NCBI GenBank assembly: GCA_021791895.1
Contig: JAJYVS010000003.1
Coordinates: 42,581 to 106,580 of the forward strand
DNA from: Actinomycetes bacterium
Lineage (GTDB): Bacteria; Actinomycetota; Acidimicrobiia; Acidimicrobiales; RAAP-2
DNA length: 64,000 nt
Direction: 5' to 3'
A model generated the notes under the pieces. The model was not told the origin of the DNA, ran no database searches, and saw only the letters and a list, made by a program, of their open reading frames with translations. Numbering within the stretch: position 1 is the stretch's first letter; each line of letters opens with the position of its first letter. A program made the translations under genes and the position numbers. Positions 1 to 8,913 of the stretch are shown in pieces.

Positions 1-140
1 AGATAGCTGACCGAGGTCGGCAGAGCAAGGTCCGCCGGGCCGGCCAGCACGTCGGCGTCGTCCGGCCCGCCGATCGGGCGGTACCCGGGTGGCCGGCAGC
101 GGCCCCGACCCTGCCGGGCCGCCCGGACTACGTTCCGGGT

Positions 141-1382
141 GTGCCCAACCAGGTCGCTCCGGAGGGTCCCGCTGCGCCCGGACCCCTGCACGGGGTGCGG
201 GTCCTCGACCTCACCTCGGTGGTTATGGGCCCTCTTGCCACCCAGGTGCTCGGCGACCTCGGGGCGGACGTGATCGCGATCGAGAGCGGACGTGGGGATA
301 CCAATCGGGCGATGGGACCGGGGCCGGTTCGCCAGCTCTCGGACGTCTCACTCAACCTGCTGCGCAACAAACGCAACCTGGCTCTCGACCTCAAGGCCCC
401 CGAAGGGCTCGAAGCCCTGCTCCGGGTGGCCGCGACCTGCGACGTGGTCGTCACCAACCTGCGGCCGGCGCCGCTCGAGCGCCTCGGCATCAGCTACGGG
501 GCCCTCCAAGCGGTCCGTCCCGACATCATCTTCTGCCGGGCCCAGGGGTTCCCCTCCGACAGCAGCGAGGCCGAGGAGCCCGCCTACGACGACATCATCC
601 AGGCGGCCAGCGGCGTGCCCGACGTCATGCGCCGTGCCGGCGGCGACCCCTCCATGGTGCCGATCCTGCTCGCCGACAAGGTGAGCGGCCTGACCCTGAC
701 CTACGCGATCCTCGCCGCGCTCTTCCACCGCGAGCGGACCGGGGAGGGTCAGCAGGTCGAGGTCCCCATGACCGACGCGGTCCGCGCGTTCGTTCTGGTC
801 GAGCACGGCGCGGGGGCCATCAGCAGTCAGGATCGTGCCGCTCGGACGACCGGCTATCAGCGAATCCTCACCCCGCATCGTCGCCCCCAGGCCACGGCCG
901 ACGGGTGGATCGCCGTGTTTCCCTACCTCGAGGGCCATTGGGAGACCCTCCTGTTCGAGGGTGGGCGTGAGGACCTTCTCGGTGATCCCAGGTTGACCAG
1001 GGAGGGTCGGTACCGGAACACGTCCTTCGTCTACTCGACCCTCGGGGAGCTGATCGCCAAACGCACGACCGAGGCGTGGCTGGCGATCTGCCGGGCCGCG
1101 GGGATCCCCGCGACCCCGATGGCCGACCTCGACGACCTGATCGACGCCCTTCCGGTCGGGCTCCACCCGGAGGCCGGCCCCTACCGGCTCATCCCGTCGC
1201 CGGTCCGGTTCGGCGCCACGCCGGCGTCGGTCCGCCGGCACGCCCCGTCGATCGGCGAGCACAACCGGGAGGTCCTAGCCGAGGTGGGCTACTCGGAGGC
1301 GGAGATCGACGCCCTCGAGCGCTCCCAGGTGCTGCGGACCCGCGGCGCCGCCGAATCGGTGGGGCGGGGAGGCCGGTCATGA
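141..1382 (+). CDS. CaiB/BaiF family CoA-transferase
   Basis: 413 aa; N-terminal GVRVLDLTSVVMGPLATQVLGDLGADVIAIE is typical of class III CoA-transferases. Confidence 0.93.
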   Translation: MPNQVAPEGPAAPGPLHGVRVLDLTSVVMGPLATQVLGDLGADVIAIESGRGDTNRAMGPGPVRQLSDVSLNLLRNKRNLALDLKAPEGLEALLRVAATCDVVVTNLRPAPLERLGISYGALQAVRPDIIFCRAQGFPSDSSEAEEPAYDDIIQAASGVPDVMRRAGGDPSMVPILLADKVSGLTLTYAILAALFHRERTGEGQQVEVPMTDAVRAFVLVEHGAGAISSQDRAARTTGYQRILTPHRRPQATADGWIAVFPYLEGHWETLLFEGGREDLLGDPRLTREGRYRNTSFVYSTLGELIAKRTTEAWLAICRAAGIPATPMADLDDLIDALPVGLHPEAGPYRLIPSPVRFGATPASVRRHAPSIGEHNREVLAEVGYSEAEIDALERSQVLRTRGAAESVGRGGRS

Positions 1383-1395
1383 ATTTCACGAGCTC

Positions 1396-2766
1396 TTGCA
1401 CCGGCGGATGCCACCTGGGTGGTCCGTAGTGGGATCCCCCTTCACCAGCGAGCTCGCCCGCCGGGCCATGGTGCTCCGGGCCAAAGACCTCCCCGCCGAC
1501 GTGACCGAGCTCGCCCGCCAGTGCGTGCTCGACTGGTTCGGGGTGACCCTCGCCGGCTCGAGGGAGGACGCCGCCACCATCGTCGCCGACGAGCTGTCCG
1601 CCGACGCCGGGTCCGGACGGGCGACGGTGCTCGGAAGATCCCTCGTGCTCACCCCCCGGGACGCCGCGTTGGCGAACGGCACCGCCTCGCACGCGCTGGA
1701 CTACGACGACGTCAACCAGGCGATGCTCGGGCACCCGACGGTGCCGATCCTCCCCGCCCTTCTCGCGTTGGCCGAGGAGCGAGGAGCTTCGGGCTCCGAG
1801 GTGTTGACGGCGTTCGTCGCCGGGTACGAGGCCGAGTGTGCCGTGGCCAGGGCGCTCGGCGGTGAGCACTACCAGCGCGGCTTTCATGCCACGGCCACTG
1901 CCGGCACCTTCGGTTCCGCGGTCGCGTGCTCACGACTCCTCGCCCTCGATCCAGATCGGGCCGAGATGGCGATCGGCATCGCGGCCACGCAGGCGGCCGG
2001 TCTCAAGTCGATGTTCGGGACCATGTGCAAGCCATTGCACGCCGGTTTGGCCTCGACCGCCGGGCTGCTCGCGGCGCGGCTGGCCGATCGGGGGTTCACC
2101 GCGGCCCGGGAGTCGATCGAGACCATCCAGGGTTTCGGCGAGACCCACTCGTCGTCGTTCGACGCCGACCGTGGCCTGGCCGAGCCGAAGGGGGGTTGGT
2201 ATCTGCGATCCCATCTCTTCAAGTACCACGCCGCGTGCTACGAGACGCACTCTTCGATCGAGGCGCTCCGGCGCATCAGGGCATCAGCCGAGCTGACCCC
2301 CGAGGAGGTCGAGACGGTCACCATCCACGCCGACGCGGCCCAGATGCGCATGTGTGCGATCGAGCATCCGAGCACCGGTCTGGAGACGAAGTTCAGCCTG
2401 CGTCACACCGCCGCGCTGGTCCTGTCAGGGTTCGATACCGCGTCGATCGGGGTTTTCGGCGACGCGCAAGCTCGCGATCCGGCGTTGGTGGCCATGCGGA
2501 ACCGGGTCACCGTGGTCGCCGATCGACCCAGCGGGGGTCCGACCCCGGTCGAGGTGAGGACGAGAGACGGGCGGTTGCTCCATGGTGCCCACGACGTGGC
2601 CGTGCCGGAGACCGACCTGCCTGCCCAGTCCCGGCGACTGCGGGGGAAATTCGAGGCCCTTGCCGTTCCGCTTGCCGGCCGACGGGCCACCCGCATCGCC
2701 GAGCTCGTGGAGGCCCTCGAGGGTCTCGACAACGTCCGTCCGCTGATGGAGGCGGCCCGCGGCTGA
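1396..2766 (+). CDS. MmgE/PrpD family protein (2-methylcitrate dehydratase-like)
   Basis: 456 aa; CVLDWFGVTLAGSRE, HALDYDDVN, GLKSMFGTMCKPLHAGLAS motifs; true start may be a little downstream. Confidence 0.9.
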   Translation: MHRRMPPGWSVVGSPFTSELARRAMVLRAKDLPADVTELARQCVLDWFGVTLAGSREDAATIVADELSADAGSGRATVLGRSLVLTPRDAALANGTASHALDYDDVNQAMLGHPTVPILPALLALAEERGASGSEVLTAFVAGYEAECAVARALGGEHYQRGFHATATAGTFGSAVACSRLLALDPDRAEMAIGIAATQAAGLKSMFGTMCKPLHAGLASTAGLLAARLADRGFTAARESIETIQGFGETHSSSFDADRGLAEPKGGWYLRSHLFKYHAACYETHSSIEALRRIRASAELTPEEVETVTIHADAAQMRMCAIEHPSTGLETKFSLRHTAALVLSGFDTASIGVFGDAQARDPALVAMRNRVTVVADRPSGGPTPVEVRTRDGRLLHGAHDVAVPETDLPAQSRRLRGKFEALAVPLAGRRATRIAELVEALEGLDNVRPLMEAARG

Positions 2767-2784
2767 ACCGGTCGGTGCGTCGGC

Positions 2785-3732
2785 TCAGTCTGGTGGTCCG
2801 GTGTCCGTCGAACCCCGAAGCGCAGCGATCCGGTCGGCCCGCTCGAGCACTGCGGCGAAGATCCGAGCGGTCGCGGCGTCGATCATCACCCCGCCGAGGT
2901 TGGCGGCGCCCTCTCCTGCGTCCTCGGCGCTGGCGACCGCCTCGACGACGGCGCGAGCCCGCTCGGTCTCCTCGGCGGTCGGTGAGAACACTTCGTTGGC
3001 GATGGGGACTTGGCTCGGGTGGATCGCCCACTTGCCGACGGCCCCGAGCGTGGACGCCCAGGTCGCCTCCCGGCGATAGGCGGCGTCGTTGCGGAAGTTG
3101 GCGAACGGTCCGTCGATGGCATCGAGGCCGTTGGCCCTCGCTGCCACGATCATCCGGTTCCTGGCGTAGTGCCACATGTCGCCGGGGTACCGGTCCGCCG
3201 CGTCGCCGATGTGCCCGGTCCGGATCCCCTGGGAGGCCGAGAGGTCACCCACCCCGAGGATCAGGGCCTCCAGTCGGCTCGAACACCCGGCGATCTCCTC
3301 CACCCGGGCCAATGCCTCCGTCTCCTCGATCAAGACCTCGATCCCGATGCCTCCGGCCCGAAGGCGGAGCTTGGCCTCCAGCTGGTCGAGGAGCGTCTCG
3401 ACGAACCAGATGTCGCGTGGCGCCTTCACCTTGGGCACGATCAACAGGTCGAGCGCCCCCTCGGCCCCGGTCACCACGTCGACCACGTCGTCGTGGCACC
3501 AGGGGGTGTGGGTGCCGTTCACCCGGACCGCCCTCGTCTTGGTTCCCCAGTCCAGCCCGGTCAGGGCTTGGACGATCAACGGTCGGGCTCCGGGCTTCTC
3601 GGCCGGGGCCACCGCGTCCTCGAGGTCCAAGAACACGAGGTCGGCGTCGCTCTGCGCCGCCTTCGCCATCATCCGTTCGCTCGTGCCCGGGGTCGAGAGC
3701 TCCGAACGGCGGAGCCGGAACGGCCTGCTCAT
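2785..3732 (-). CDS. HpcH/HpaI aldolase/citrate lyase (CitE-like) family protein
   Basis: 315 aa; RSELSTPGT..., DLVFLDLEDAVAPAEK, RVNGTHTPWCHDD, AIHPSQV motifs. Confidence 0.92.
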   Translation of the reverse strand: MSRPFRLRRSELSTPGTSERMMAKAAQSDADLVFLDLEDAVAPAEKPGARPLIVQALTGLDWGTKTRAVRVNGTHTPWCHDDVVDVVTGAEGALDLLIVPKVKAPRDIWFVETLLDQLEAKLRLRAGGIGIEVLIEETEALARVEEIAGCSSRLEALILGVGDLSASQGIRTGHIGDAADRYPGDMWHYARNRMIVAARANGLDAIDGPFANFRNDAAYRREATWASTLGAVGKWAIHPSQVPIANEVFSPTAEETERARAVVEAVASAEDAGEGAANLGGVMIDAATARIFAAVLERADRIAALRGSTDTGPPD

Positions 3733-4967
3733 CGGTCCCTCCCTTCCAGCTCGGCCAGCACCTCTTCAGTGTGCTCGCCGAGCTTCGGCGCGCGCCGGTG
3801 GACGGAGGACGGGGTCGCGCTGAAGTGGATCGGCGGCGCCGGGAAGACGCCCGGGCGAGGGCTTCCCGGGTGCTCGACGGCAACGAACATCCGACGCGCC
3901 TGCAGGTGCGGGTCGGCAAAGAGATCGGGCGCCCGATGAACAGGGCCGACGGGGACCGTGCCGCCCAGTTCCTCGAGCACCTGTCCGGTGGTGCGAGCGG
4001 AGGTCCACTCGGACATGACCGCACGCACGAACCCGGCGTTGGCCACCCGCTCACGGTTGGTCCGGGTCCGATCGTCGTCGATGAGGTCGGGCCGCCCGAT
4101 GACCTCGCACAGGCGCTGCCAATGGTTCGGGGTCGGTGCCGCGATGGCACAGAGCCCGTCGGCGGTGGGGTAGAGGTCGAAGGGAGAGAGCTGGGGGTGG
4201 CTGTTGCCGACTGGTTCGGTGACGAAGCCGGCATACGAGTACCGGTAGACGGCGGCCTCGCAGAGGGCGACGAGTGCGTCGTAGAGCGCCAGGTCCATGA
4301 ACTGCCCTTCTCCGGTGGCCCGGGCGTGGTGCACGGCGGCCACGATGCCGAGGGCGGCGACCGTCGCCGGATAGAGGTCGCCGATGCTCGGCCCGATGCG
4401 CACCATCTGGCCGTCGGTGGTCCCGGTCATGGAGACGGCGCCACTCATCGCCTGGGCCACGACGTCGTAGGAGGGCCACTCGGCGTAGGGGCTCGCTCCG
4501 GTGCGCGGGTCACCGAATCCGCGTATGGCCGCGTAGACGAGCCTCGGATTGCGCTCGTGGAGCTGCTCGTAGGAGAGCCCGAAGCGGTCCATCACCCCGA
4601 CCCGGTAGTTCTCCACCAGGACATCGGCGCGGTCGACCAGTTCGAGCAGGATCGTCCGGTCCTGCTCCTCGGCCAGGTTGAGCACGATCCCCCGCTTGTT
4701 GCGATTGATGCTGGCGAAGTACCCGCCGAATGCCCGTTCGGCGTCTTCTTCCATGAACGGGCCCCCGAATCGAGGAATGTCGCCTTGGGGGGGTTCGACC
4801 TTGATCACGTCGGCCCCGAGGTCGCCGAGGAGCATGGTGCAGAAGGGACCCGCCAGGGCCTGGGTGAGGTCCACCACCCGGACGCCGCGGAGGGGCCCGG
4901 TCGGTTCGCCGGCCATGGGGGCGGCAGACCTGTGGAGCAACCGGTGGTCGTCCGCTCTTGCGCTCAT
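3729..4967 (-). CDS. CaiB/BaiF family CoA-transferase
   Basis: 412 aa; GVRVVDLTQALAGPFCTMLLGDLGADVIKVEPPQGD; 4-nt overlap with the CitE-like gene. Confidence 0.94.
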   Translation of the reverse strand: MSARADDHRLLHRSAAPMAGEPTGPLRGVRVVDLTQALAGPFCTMLLGDLGADVIKVEPPQGDIPRFGGPFMEEDAERAFGGYFASINRNKRGIVLNLAEEQDRTILLELVDRADVLVENYRVGVMDRFGLSYEQLHERNPRLVYAAIRGFGDPRTGASPYAEWPSYDVVAQAMSGAVSMTGTTDGQMVRIGPSIGDLYPATVAALGIVAAVHHARATGEGQFMDLALYDALVALCEAAVYRYSYAGFVTEPVGNSHPQLSPFDLYPTADGLCAIAAPTPNHWQRLCEVIGRPDLIDDDRTRTNRERVANAGFVRAVMSEWTSARTTGQVLEELGGTVPVGPVHRAPDLFADPHLQARRMFVAVEHPGSPRPGVFPAPPIHFSATPSSVHRRAPKLGEHTEEVLAELEGRDR

Positions 4968-5449
4968 CGGGTCCCCCAGTGGCTCCGCCGCTTGATCAGC
5001 ACCGACCGCTCGCCTTCGAACACCACAACCCCGTCCTGGTTGACCCCCCAGTGGCGGAAGGTCACGACGCCGGCATCGTCCCGGTCGGCCGGTCCCACGG
5101 ATAGCACCTCGCTGTAGGCCGAGATCGAGTCGCCATGGTGCACGGGGGCCCGGAACCGGAGGTTGTCCAGACCGAGCTCGGTGAGGGCGTTCTCCGCGGT
5201 GTCTTGGCTGGCGAGCCCGATGGTTACCGAAGCGGTGAGCAACCCGAACACGACCCGGCCCGATCCGAGCGGCGATCCGCTGAGGTAGTGCTCGTTCCAG
5301 TGGGCCTGCGCGGTGTTCATCACCAGCTTCGCCAGCATCGCCCCCTCGAGCTCTCCGATCGTGGCCGCCCGAACATGTCGAACGCGACTCCCAACCTCGA
5401 AGTCCTCGAAGTACGCGGCATCGCCGGTCAGCCGGGCGGTCTCACTCAC
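4964..5449 (-). CDS. MaoC family dehydratase
   Basis: Hot-dog fold MaoC pattern YFEDFEVGSRVRHVRAATIGE; GTG start inside the listed longer ORF (4964..5791), GTGA overlap with upstream MaoC gene. Confidence 0.85.
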   Translation of the reverse strand: MSETARLTGDAAYFEDFEVGSRVRHVRAATIGELEGAMLAKLVMNTAQAHWNEHYLSGSPLGSGRVVFGLLTASVTIGLASQDTAENALTELGLDNLRFRAPVHHGDSISAYSEVLSVGPADRDDAGVVTFRHWGVNQDGVVVFEGERSVLIKRRSHWGTR

Positions 5450-5937
5450 GTCCGGCCGGCTCGCATCGCGACGAGATTGGTGCGGGTGTAGTCGACGACG
5501 ACGTCGCCGTGCTGGTTTCTCCCCTCGGTTCGCCAGGTGACGGTGCCCATCCTGGGGCGGCTCTGGGAGGGTCGCTTGGCCACCACTTCGGAGGAGGCCG
5601 TCAGCGTGTCGCCAGGGTAGACGGATCGGTGGAACCGACACTGCTCCAGGCCGAGGAAAGGGCCGCCGGCCTCGCTTAGGTCCTCGACCGACAACCCCAC
5701 GACGGTGCAGAGGACCAGCATCGGGTTGACCACGACGTCGGGATGGTTGTGGCCGCGGGCGAATTCGGCGTTGAGGTACATGGGGCTCCAATGGCAGGTG
5801 GCCGTGGTGAACAGGGAGTTGTCCCCGGCCGTGACCGTCCGGCCCCAGTGGTGCTCGAATCTCTGACCGACCTCGAAGTCCTCGTAGAGGTGGCCGCGCC
5901 TCGCGAGGGCAAAGGCGCCGGGGTCGAAGTCGCTCAC
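5446..5937 (-). CDS. MaoC family dehydratase
   Basis: 163 aa; YEDFEVGQRFEHHWGRTVTAGDNSLFTTATCHWSPMYLNAEFA. Confidence 0.9.
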   Translation of the reverse strand: MSDFDPGAFALARRGHLYEDFEVGQRFEHHWGRTVTAGDNSLFTTATCHWSPMYLNAEFARGHNHPDVVVNPMLVLCTVVGLSVEDLSEAGGPFLGLEQCRFHRSVYPGDTLTASSEVVAKRPSQSRPRMGTVTWRTEGRNQHGDVVVDYTRTNLVAMRAGRT

Positions 5938-6079
5938 CGTCGTCGACTCGTCATGGCCGGCCGGAGCGCTCGCGGTCCGAGAACTCCGACACCGCAGTGA
6001 CGAGGGGCGGTGCTCATCGGGTTTTCCTGTTCGGCAGGCATCTCGCGTGCCAGCTCCTCGGTTGCCTCTCGACGGAATG

Positions 6080-7297
6080 TCCTACGATAGGGCGACCGTG
6101 GACCTGTTGCCCGCCGCTCCATCGTCGATCCCGGCGGCCTATGCCACCGAGGAGCGACTCGCCATTCGGGACCTCGCCCGCGAGTTCGCCATGCGAGAGG
6201 TTCTGCCGGCGGCCAATGAGCTCGACCCGGTCCAGGGCCTGATCCCGGAGCGGATCCGGACCCAGATGGCTGAGATGGGGTTCTTCGGGATCCTCATCCC
6301 CGAGCGCTACGGGGGTCTCGGGCTCGGCCTGTTCGAGTACTGCCTGGTGACCGAGGAGCTCGCTCGCGCGTGGATGAGCGTGGCCAGCATCATCGCCAGG
6401 GGCAACGGGCTCGGTGGCGGGTTCAGCGAGGCGCAACGAGAGGAGCTGTTGCCCAAGGTGGCTCGCGGCGAGTGGCTCGGAGCGTTCGCCCTGTCGGAGC
6501 CCGATGCCGGCTCGGACATCGCCTCGATTCGGACGAGGGCCGAGAGAGACGGTGACGACTGGCTGATCAACGGCCAGAAGATGTGGTGCACATTCGCCGA
6601 CCAGGCGGACTTCTTGATCGTCGTGGCTCGGACGACCCCCTTCGACCCGACGAACCGGCACGCCGGGATCCGAAACTTCTACGTCCCCAAAGAGCGCGAC
6701 GGCTTCCCCCCGGGGATCAGCGGCAACCCGATCCGCAAGATCGGCTATCACGGCTGGAAGACCTGGGAGCTCTCGTTTAGCGATCTCCGAGTGCCCGGTG
6801 ACGCCTTGCTGGGGCAGGAACGACCCAGCGGTGATTCGAACTCGGGGTTCAGAAATGTCAGCCGCGGGCTTTCCAGTGCTCGAGTCCACACGGCCGCCCG
6901 GAGCATCGGGCTGGCACGAGGGGCACTCGAAGACTCGATTGGCTACGTGCAGCAGCGTCGGCAGTTCGATCGACCGATCGGGGAGTTTCAGGCCATTCGA
7001 TTCAAAATTGCCAAGATGGCCGCGGAGGTCGAGTCCTGTCGAGCGCTCATGTACCAGGTTGCCGCCGATGCGGAGGTTGGGCGCCAGGTCGATGCCCAGG
7101 CTTCGATGGTGAAGTACCTGGCCAGTGAGATGGCGGAACGGGTGACCAGCGAAGCGCTGCAAATTCACGGAGGAGCGGGCTACACCACCGATCTGCCCAT
7201 CGAACGGTACTGGCGCGACGCGCGGTTGACCAAGATCTTCGAAGGGACCTCGGAGATTCAGCTGCGGATCATCTCGGACCGGCACCTGCCCCGCTGA
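6080..7297 (+). CDS. Acyl-CoA dehydrogenase
   Basis: ALSEPDAGSDIASIRTRAERDGDDWLINGQKMWCTFADQADF; C-terminal QIHGGAGYTTDLPIERYWRDARLTKIFEGTSEIQ. Confidence 0.95.
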   Translation, partial: SYDRATVDLLPAAPSSIPAAYATEERLAIRDLAREFAMREVLPAANELDPVQGLIPERIRTQMAEMGFFGILIPERYGGLGLGLFEYCLVTEELARAWMSVASIIARGNGLGGGFSEAQREELLPKVARGEWLGAFALSEPDAGSDIASIRTRAERDGDDWLINGQKMWCTFADQADFLIVVARTTPFDPTNRHAGIRNFYVPKERDGFPPGISGNPIRKIGYHGWKTWELSFSDLRVPGDALLGQERPSGDSNSGFRNVSRGLSSARVHTAARSIGLARGALEDSIGYVQQRRQFDRPIGEFQAIRFKIAKMAAEVESCRALMYQVAADAEVGRQVDAQASMVKYLASEMAERVTSEALQIHGGAGYTTDLPIERYWRDARLTKIFEGTSEIQLRIISDRHLPR

Positions 7298-7317
7298 TTC
7301 GGATCAGCGCGGGTCGG

Positions 7318-7512
7318 CTACTCCTCGACGATTTCGATCGCGTACTCCGGGCAATTGTCGACAGCGAGCCTCGCCGCTTGCTCGAGATGCTCGGGTACGA
7401 CGTCGACCTTGACTGATGACAGCCCGTAGTCGTCGACGTCGAACAGATCTGGGGCCAGTCCGATGCATCGGGAGTGACCTTGGCATTTGTCAGGGTTGAC
7501 GCGGATTCGCAT
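7318..7512 (-). CDS. Small [3Fe-4S]-type ferredoxin (P450 partner)
   Basis: 64 aa MRIRVNPDKCQGHSRCIGLAPDLFDVDDYG...DNCPEYAIEIVEE; CxGHxxC pattern with His in place of one Cys; start chosen inside longer ORF 7318..7830. Confidence 0.9.
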   Translation of the reverse strand: MRIRVNPDKCQGHSRCIGLAPDLFDVDDYGLSSVKVDVVPEHLEQAARLAVDNCPEYAIEIVEE

Positions 7513-7535
7513 GAATGATCCAGGGTGGGGGCCGG

Positions 7536-8747
7536 TCAGAACTCTACGGGCAAGACGCGTGGTCCCCGGACCTGGCCGCCAGCCCAGGTCACCTCTTTGG
7601 GGTTGGAGAGCCGGAAGTCGGGAATCACCTTCAGCCACTCTTCCACGGCCACTTGGAGCTCCATGCGAGCGAGGTTCGAACCGGCGCACCGATGGATCCC
7701 CGCTCCGAACGCCAGGTGGCGGTTGTGCTTTCGGCCAAGGTCGACGCTCTCTGGCTCCTCGAACGCCTCGGGGTCCCGGTTGGCGGCCGAGAAACTGAGA
7801 AGTACCTTGTCCCCGGCCTGCATGGGGCAACCCTGGTACTCGACGTCTTCGGTCACGACTCGGGCCATGGTCACCGGTGAGTACGCCCTGAGCAGCTCCT
7901 CAATCGCGAGGGGCATGATCTCGGGCTCGGTGACCAAACGCTTCCGGTCCTCGGGGTTGGTCGCCAGATGCCAGAGGGAGGAGCCGATCGAGCTCCACGT
8001 GGTGTCCACGCCGGCGATGAGCAGGAGCACCACCATGCCGAGGATGACACCGTCTCCCACCGGCTCACCCTCGACCTCGGTTTGAAGGAGCGACGAGATC
8101 AAGTCGTCGCCCGGCTCCTTCTTGCGCAATTCGAGCTGATCGAGAAAGAACTGGACCAGTGCCCCGTTGGTGTCGCTGCGCTTCTCCGGGTTCTCGGCGA
8201 ACTCGAGGACGTCGCGCACCCACCCGGTGAAGGTGTCAGACATCTCCTCTGGAACTCCGAGGATGTGGGCGATCACCCGAACCGGGATCTGCTGGGCGTA
8301 GTCGACCGCAGCGTCAGCATGGCCCGAGGACGAGAAGCGACTGAGCAGCATCTCGCAGATGCTCCTCGTCATCGGGATGTAGCTGGAAACGCGGCGATGG
8401 GAGAACCAGGGGAGGATCAACCGTCGAGTCCACGTGTGCAGAGGCGGGTCGGCCGAGATCGGCGGCAACCCGTACTCGAGGGGGTCCTCGCTCTCGTCCA
8501 ACTCCTCCCCGTCGGGGGGTTTGAACGGAATGACACCCACGTCACTCGAGCTGAAGTGCGCGATGTCGTGGGCGATGGAGTTCACGTCCTCGTAGCGGGT
8601 TGGCAACCAGGTCCGACCTCGGCGGGTCGTGTGGGCAATCGGACAACTCGTCCGCAACTGGTCCCAGATCGGGAAGGGGTCCTTGACATAGGCGGGATCC
8701 AGGACATCGAAGTCCGTCTCCCACTCGCTGACCGGGTTCGTCGTCAT
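7536..8747 (-). CDS. Cytochrome P450
   Basis: 403 aa; I-helix AGVDTTWSSIGSS, heme-binding FGAGIHRCAGSNLARME. Confidence 0.95.
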   Translation of the reverse strand: MTTNPVSEWETDFDVLDPAYVKDPFPIWDQLRTSCPIAHTTRRGRTWLPTRYEDVNSIAHDIAHFSSSDVGVIPFKPPDGEELDESEDPLEYGLPPISADPPLHTWTRRLILPWFSHRRVSSYIPMTRSICEMLLSRFSSSGHADAAVDYAQQIPVRVIAHILGVPEEMSDTFTGWVRDVLEFAENPEKRSDTNGALVQFFLDQLELRKKEPGDDLISSLLQTEVEGEPVGDGVILGMVVLLLIAGVDTTWSSIGSSLWHLATNPEDRKRLVTEPEIMPLAIEELLRAYSPVTMARVVTEDVEYQGCPMQAGDKVLLSFSAANRDPEAFEEPESVDLGRKHNRHLAFGAGIHRCAGSNLARMELQVAVEEWLKVIPDFRLSNPKEVTWAGGQVRGPRVLPVEF

Positions 8748-8913
8748 GTGACTCCGTCGGTGATCATCCCGGATTCCAAACCGGGTTCCTCTGTCTCATG
8801 CATCGTAGTCGGGCCGCTGCTTGGCCATGGTGTCCGCCGGCACGGCTCGACGAGGGGTTCAGCAGAGCCTGCGTCGCGCCGCGGCGACAAGGGCCCGATC
8901 CTGGTCTCCGGAG

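Noticed and set aside
1926-5117. 1063-aa plus-strand ORF in the track
   Set aside because: Arg/Pro-rich translation antisense to or out of frame with PrpD, CitE and CoA-transferase genes; GC-skewed spurious ORF
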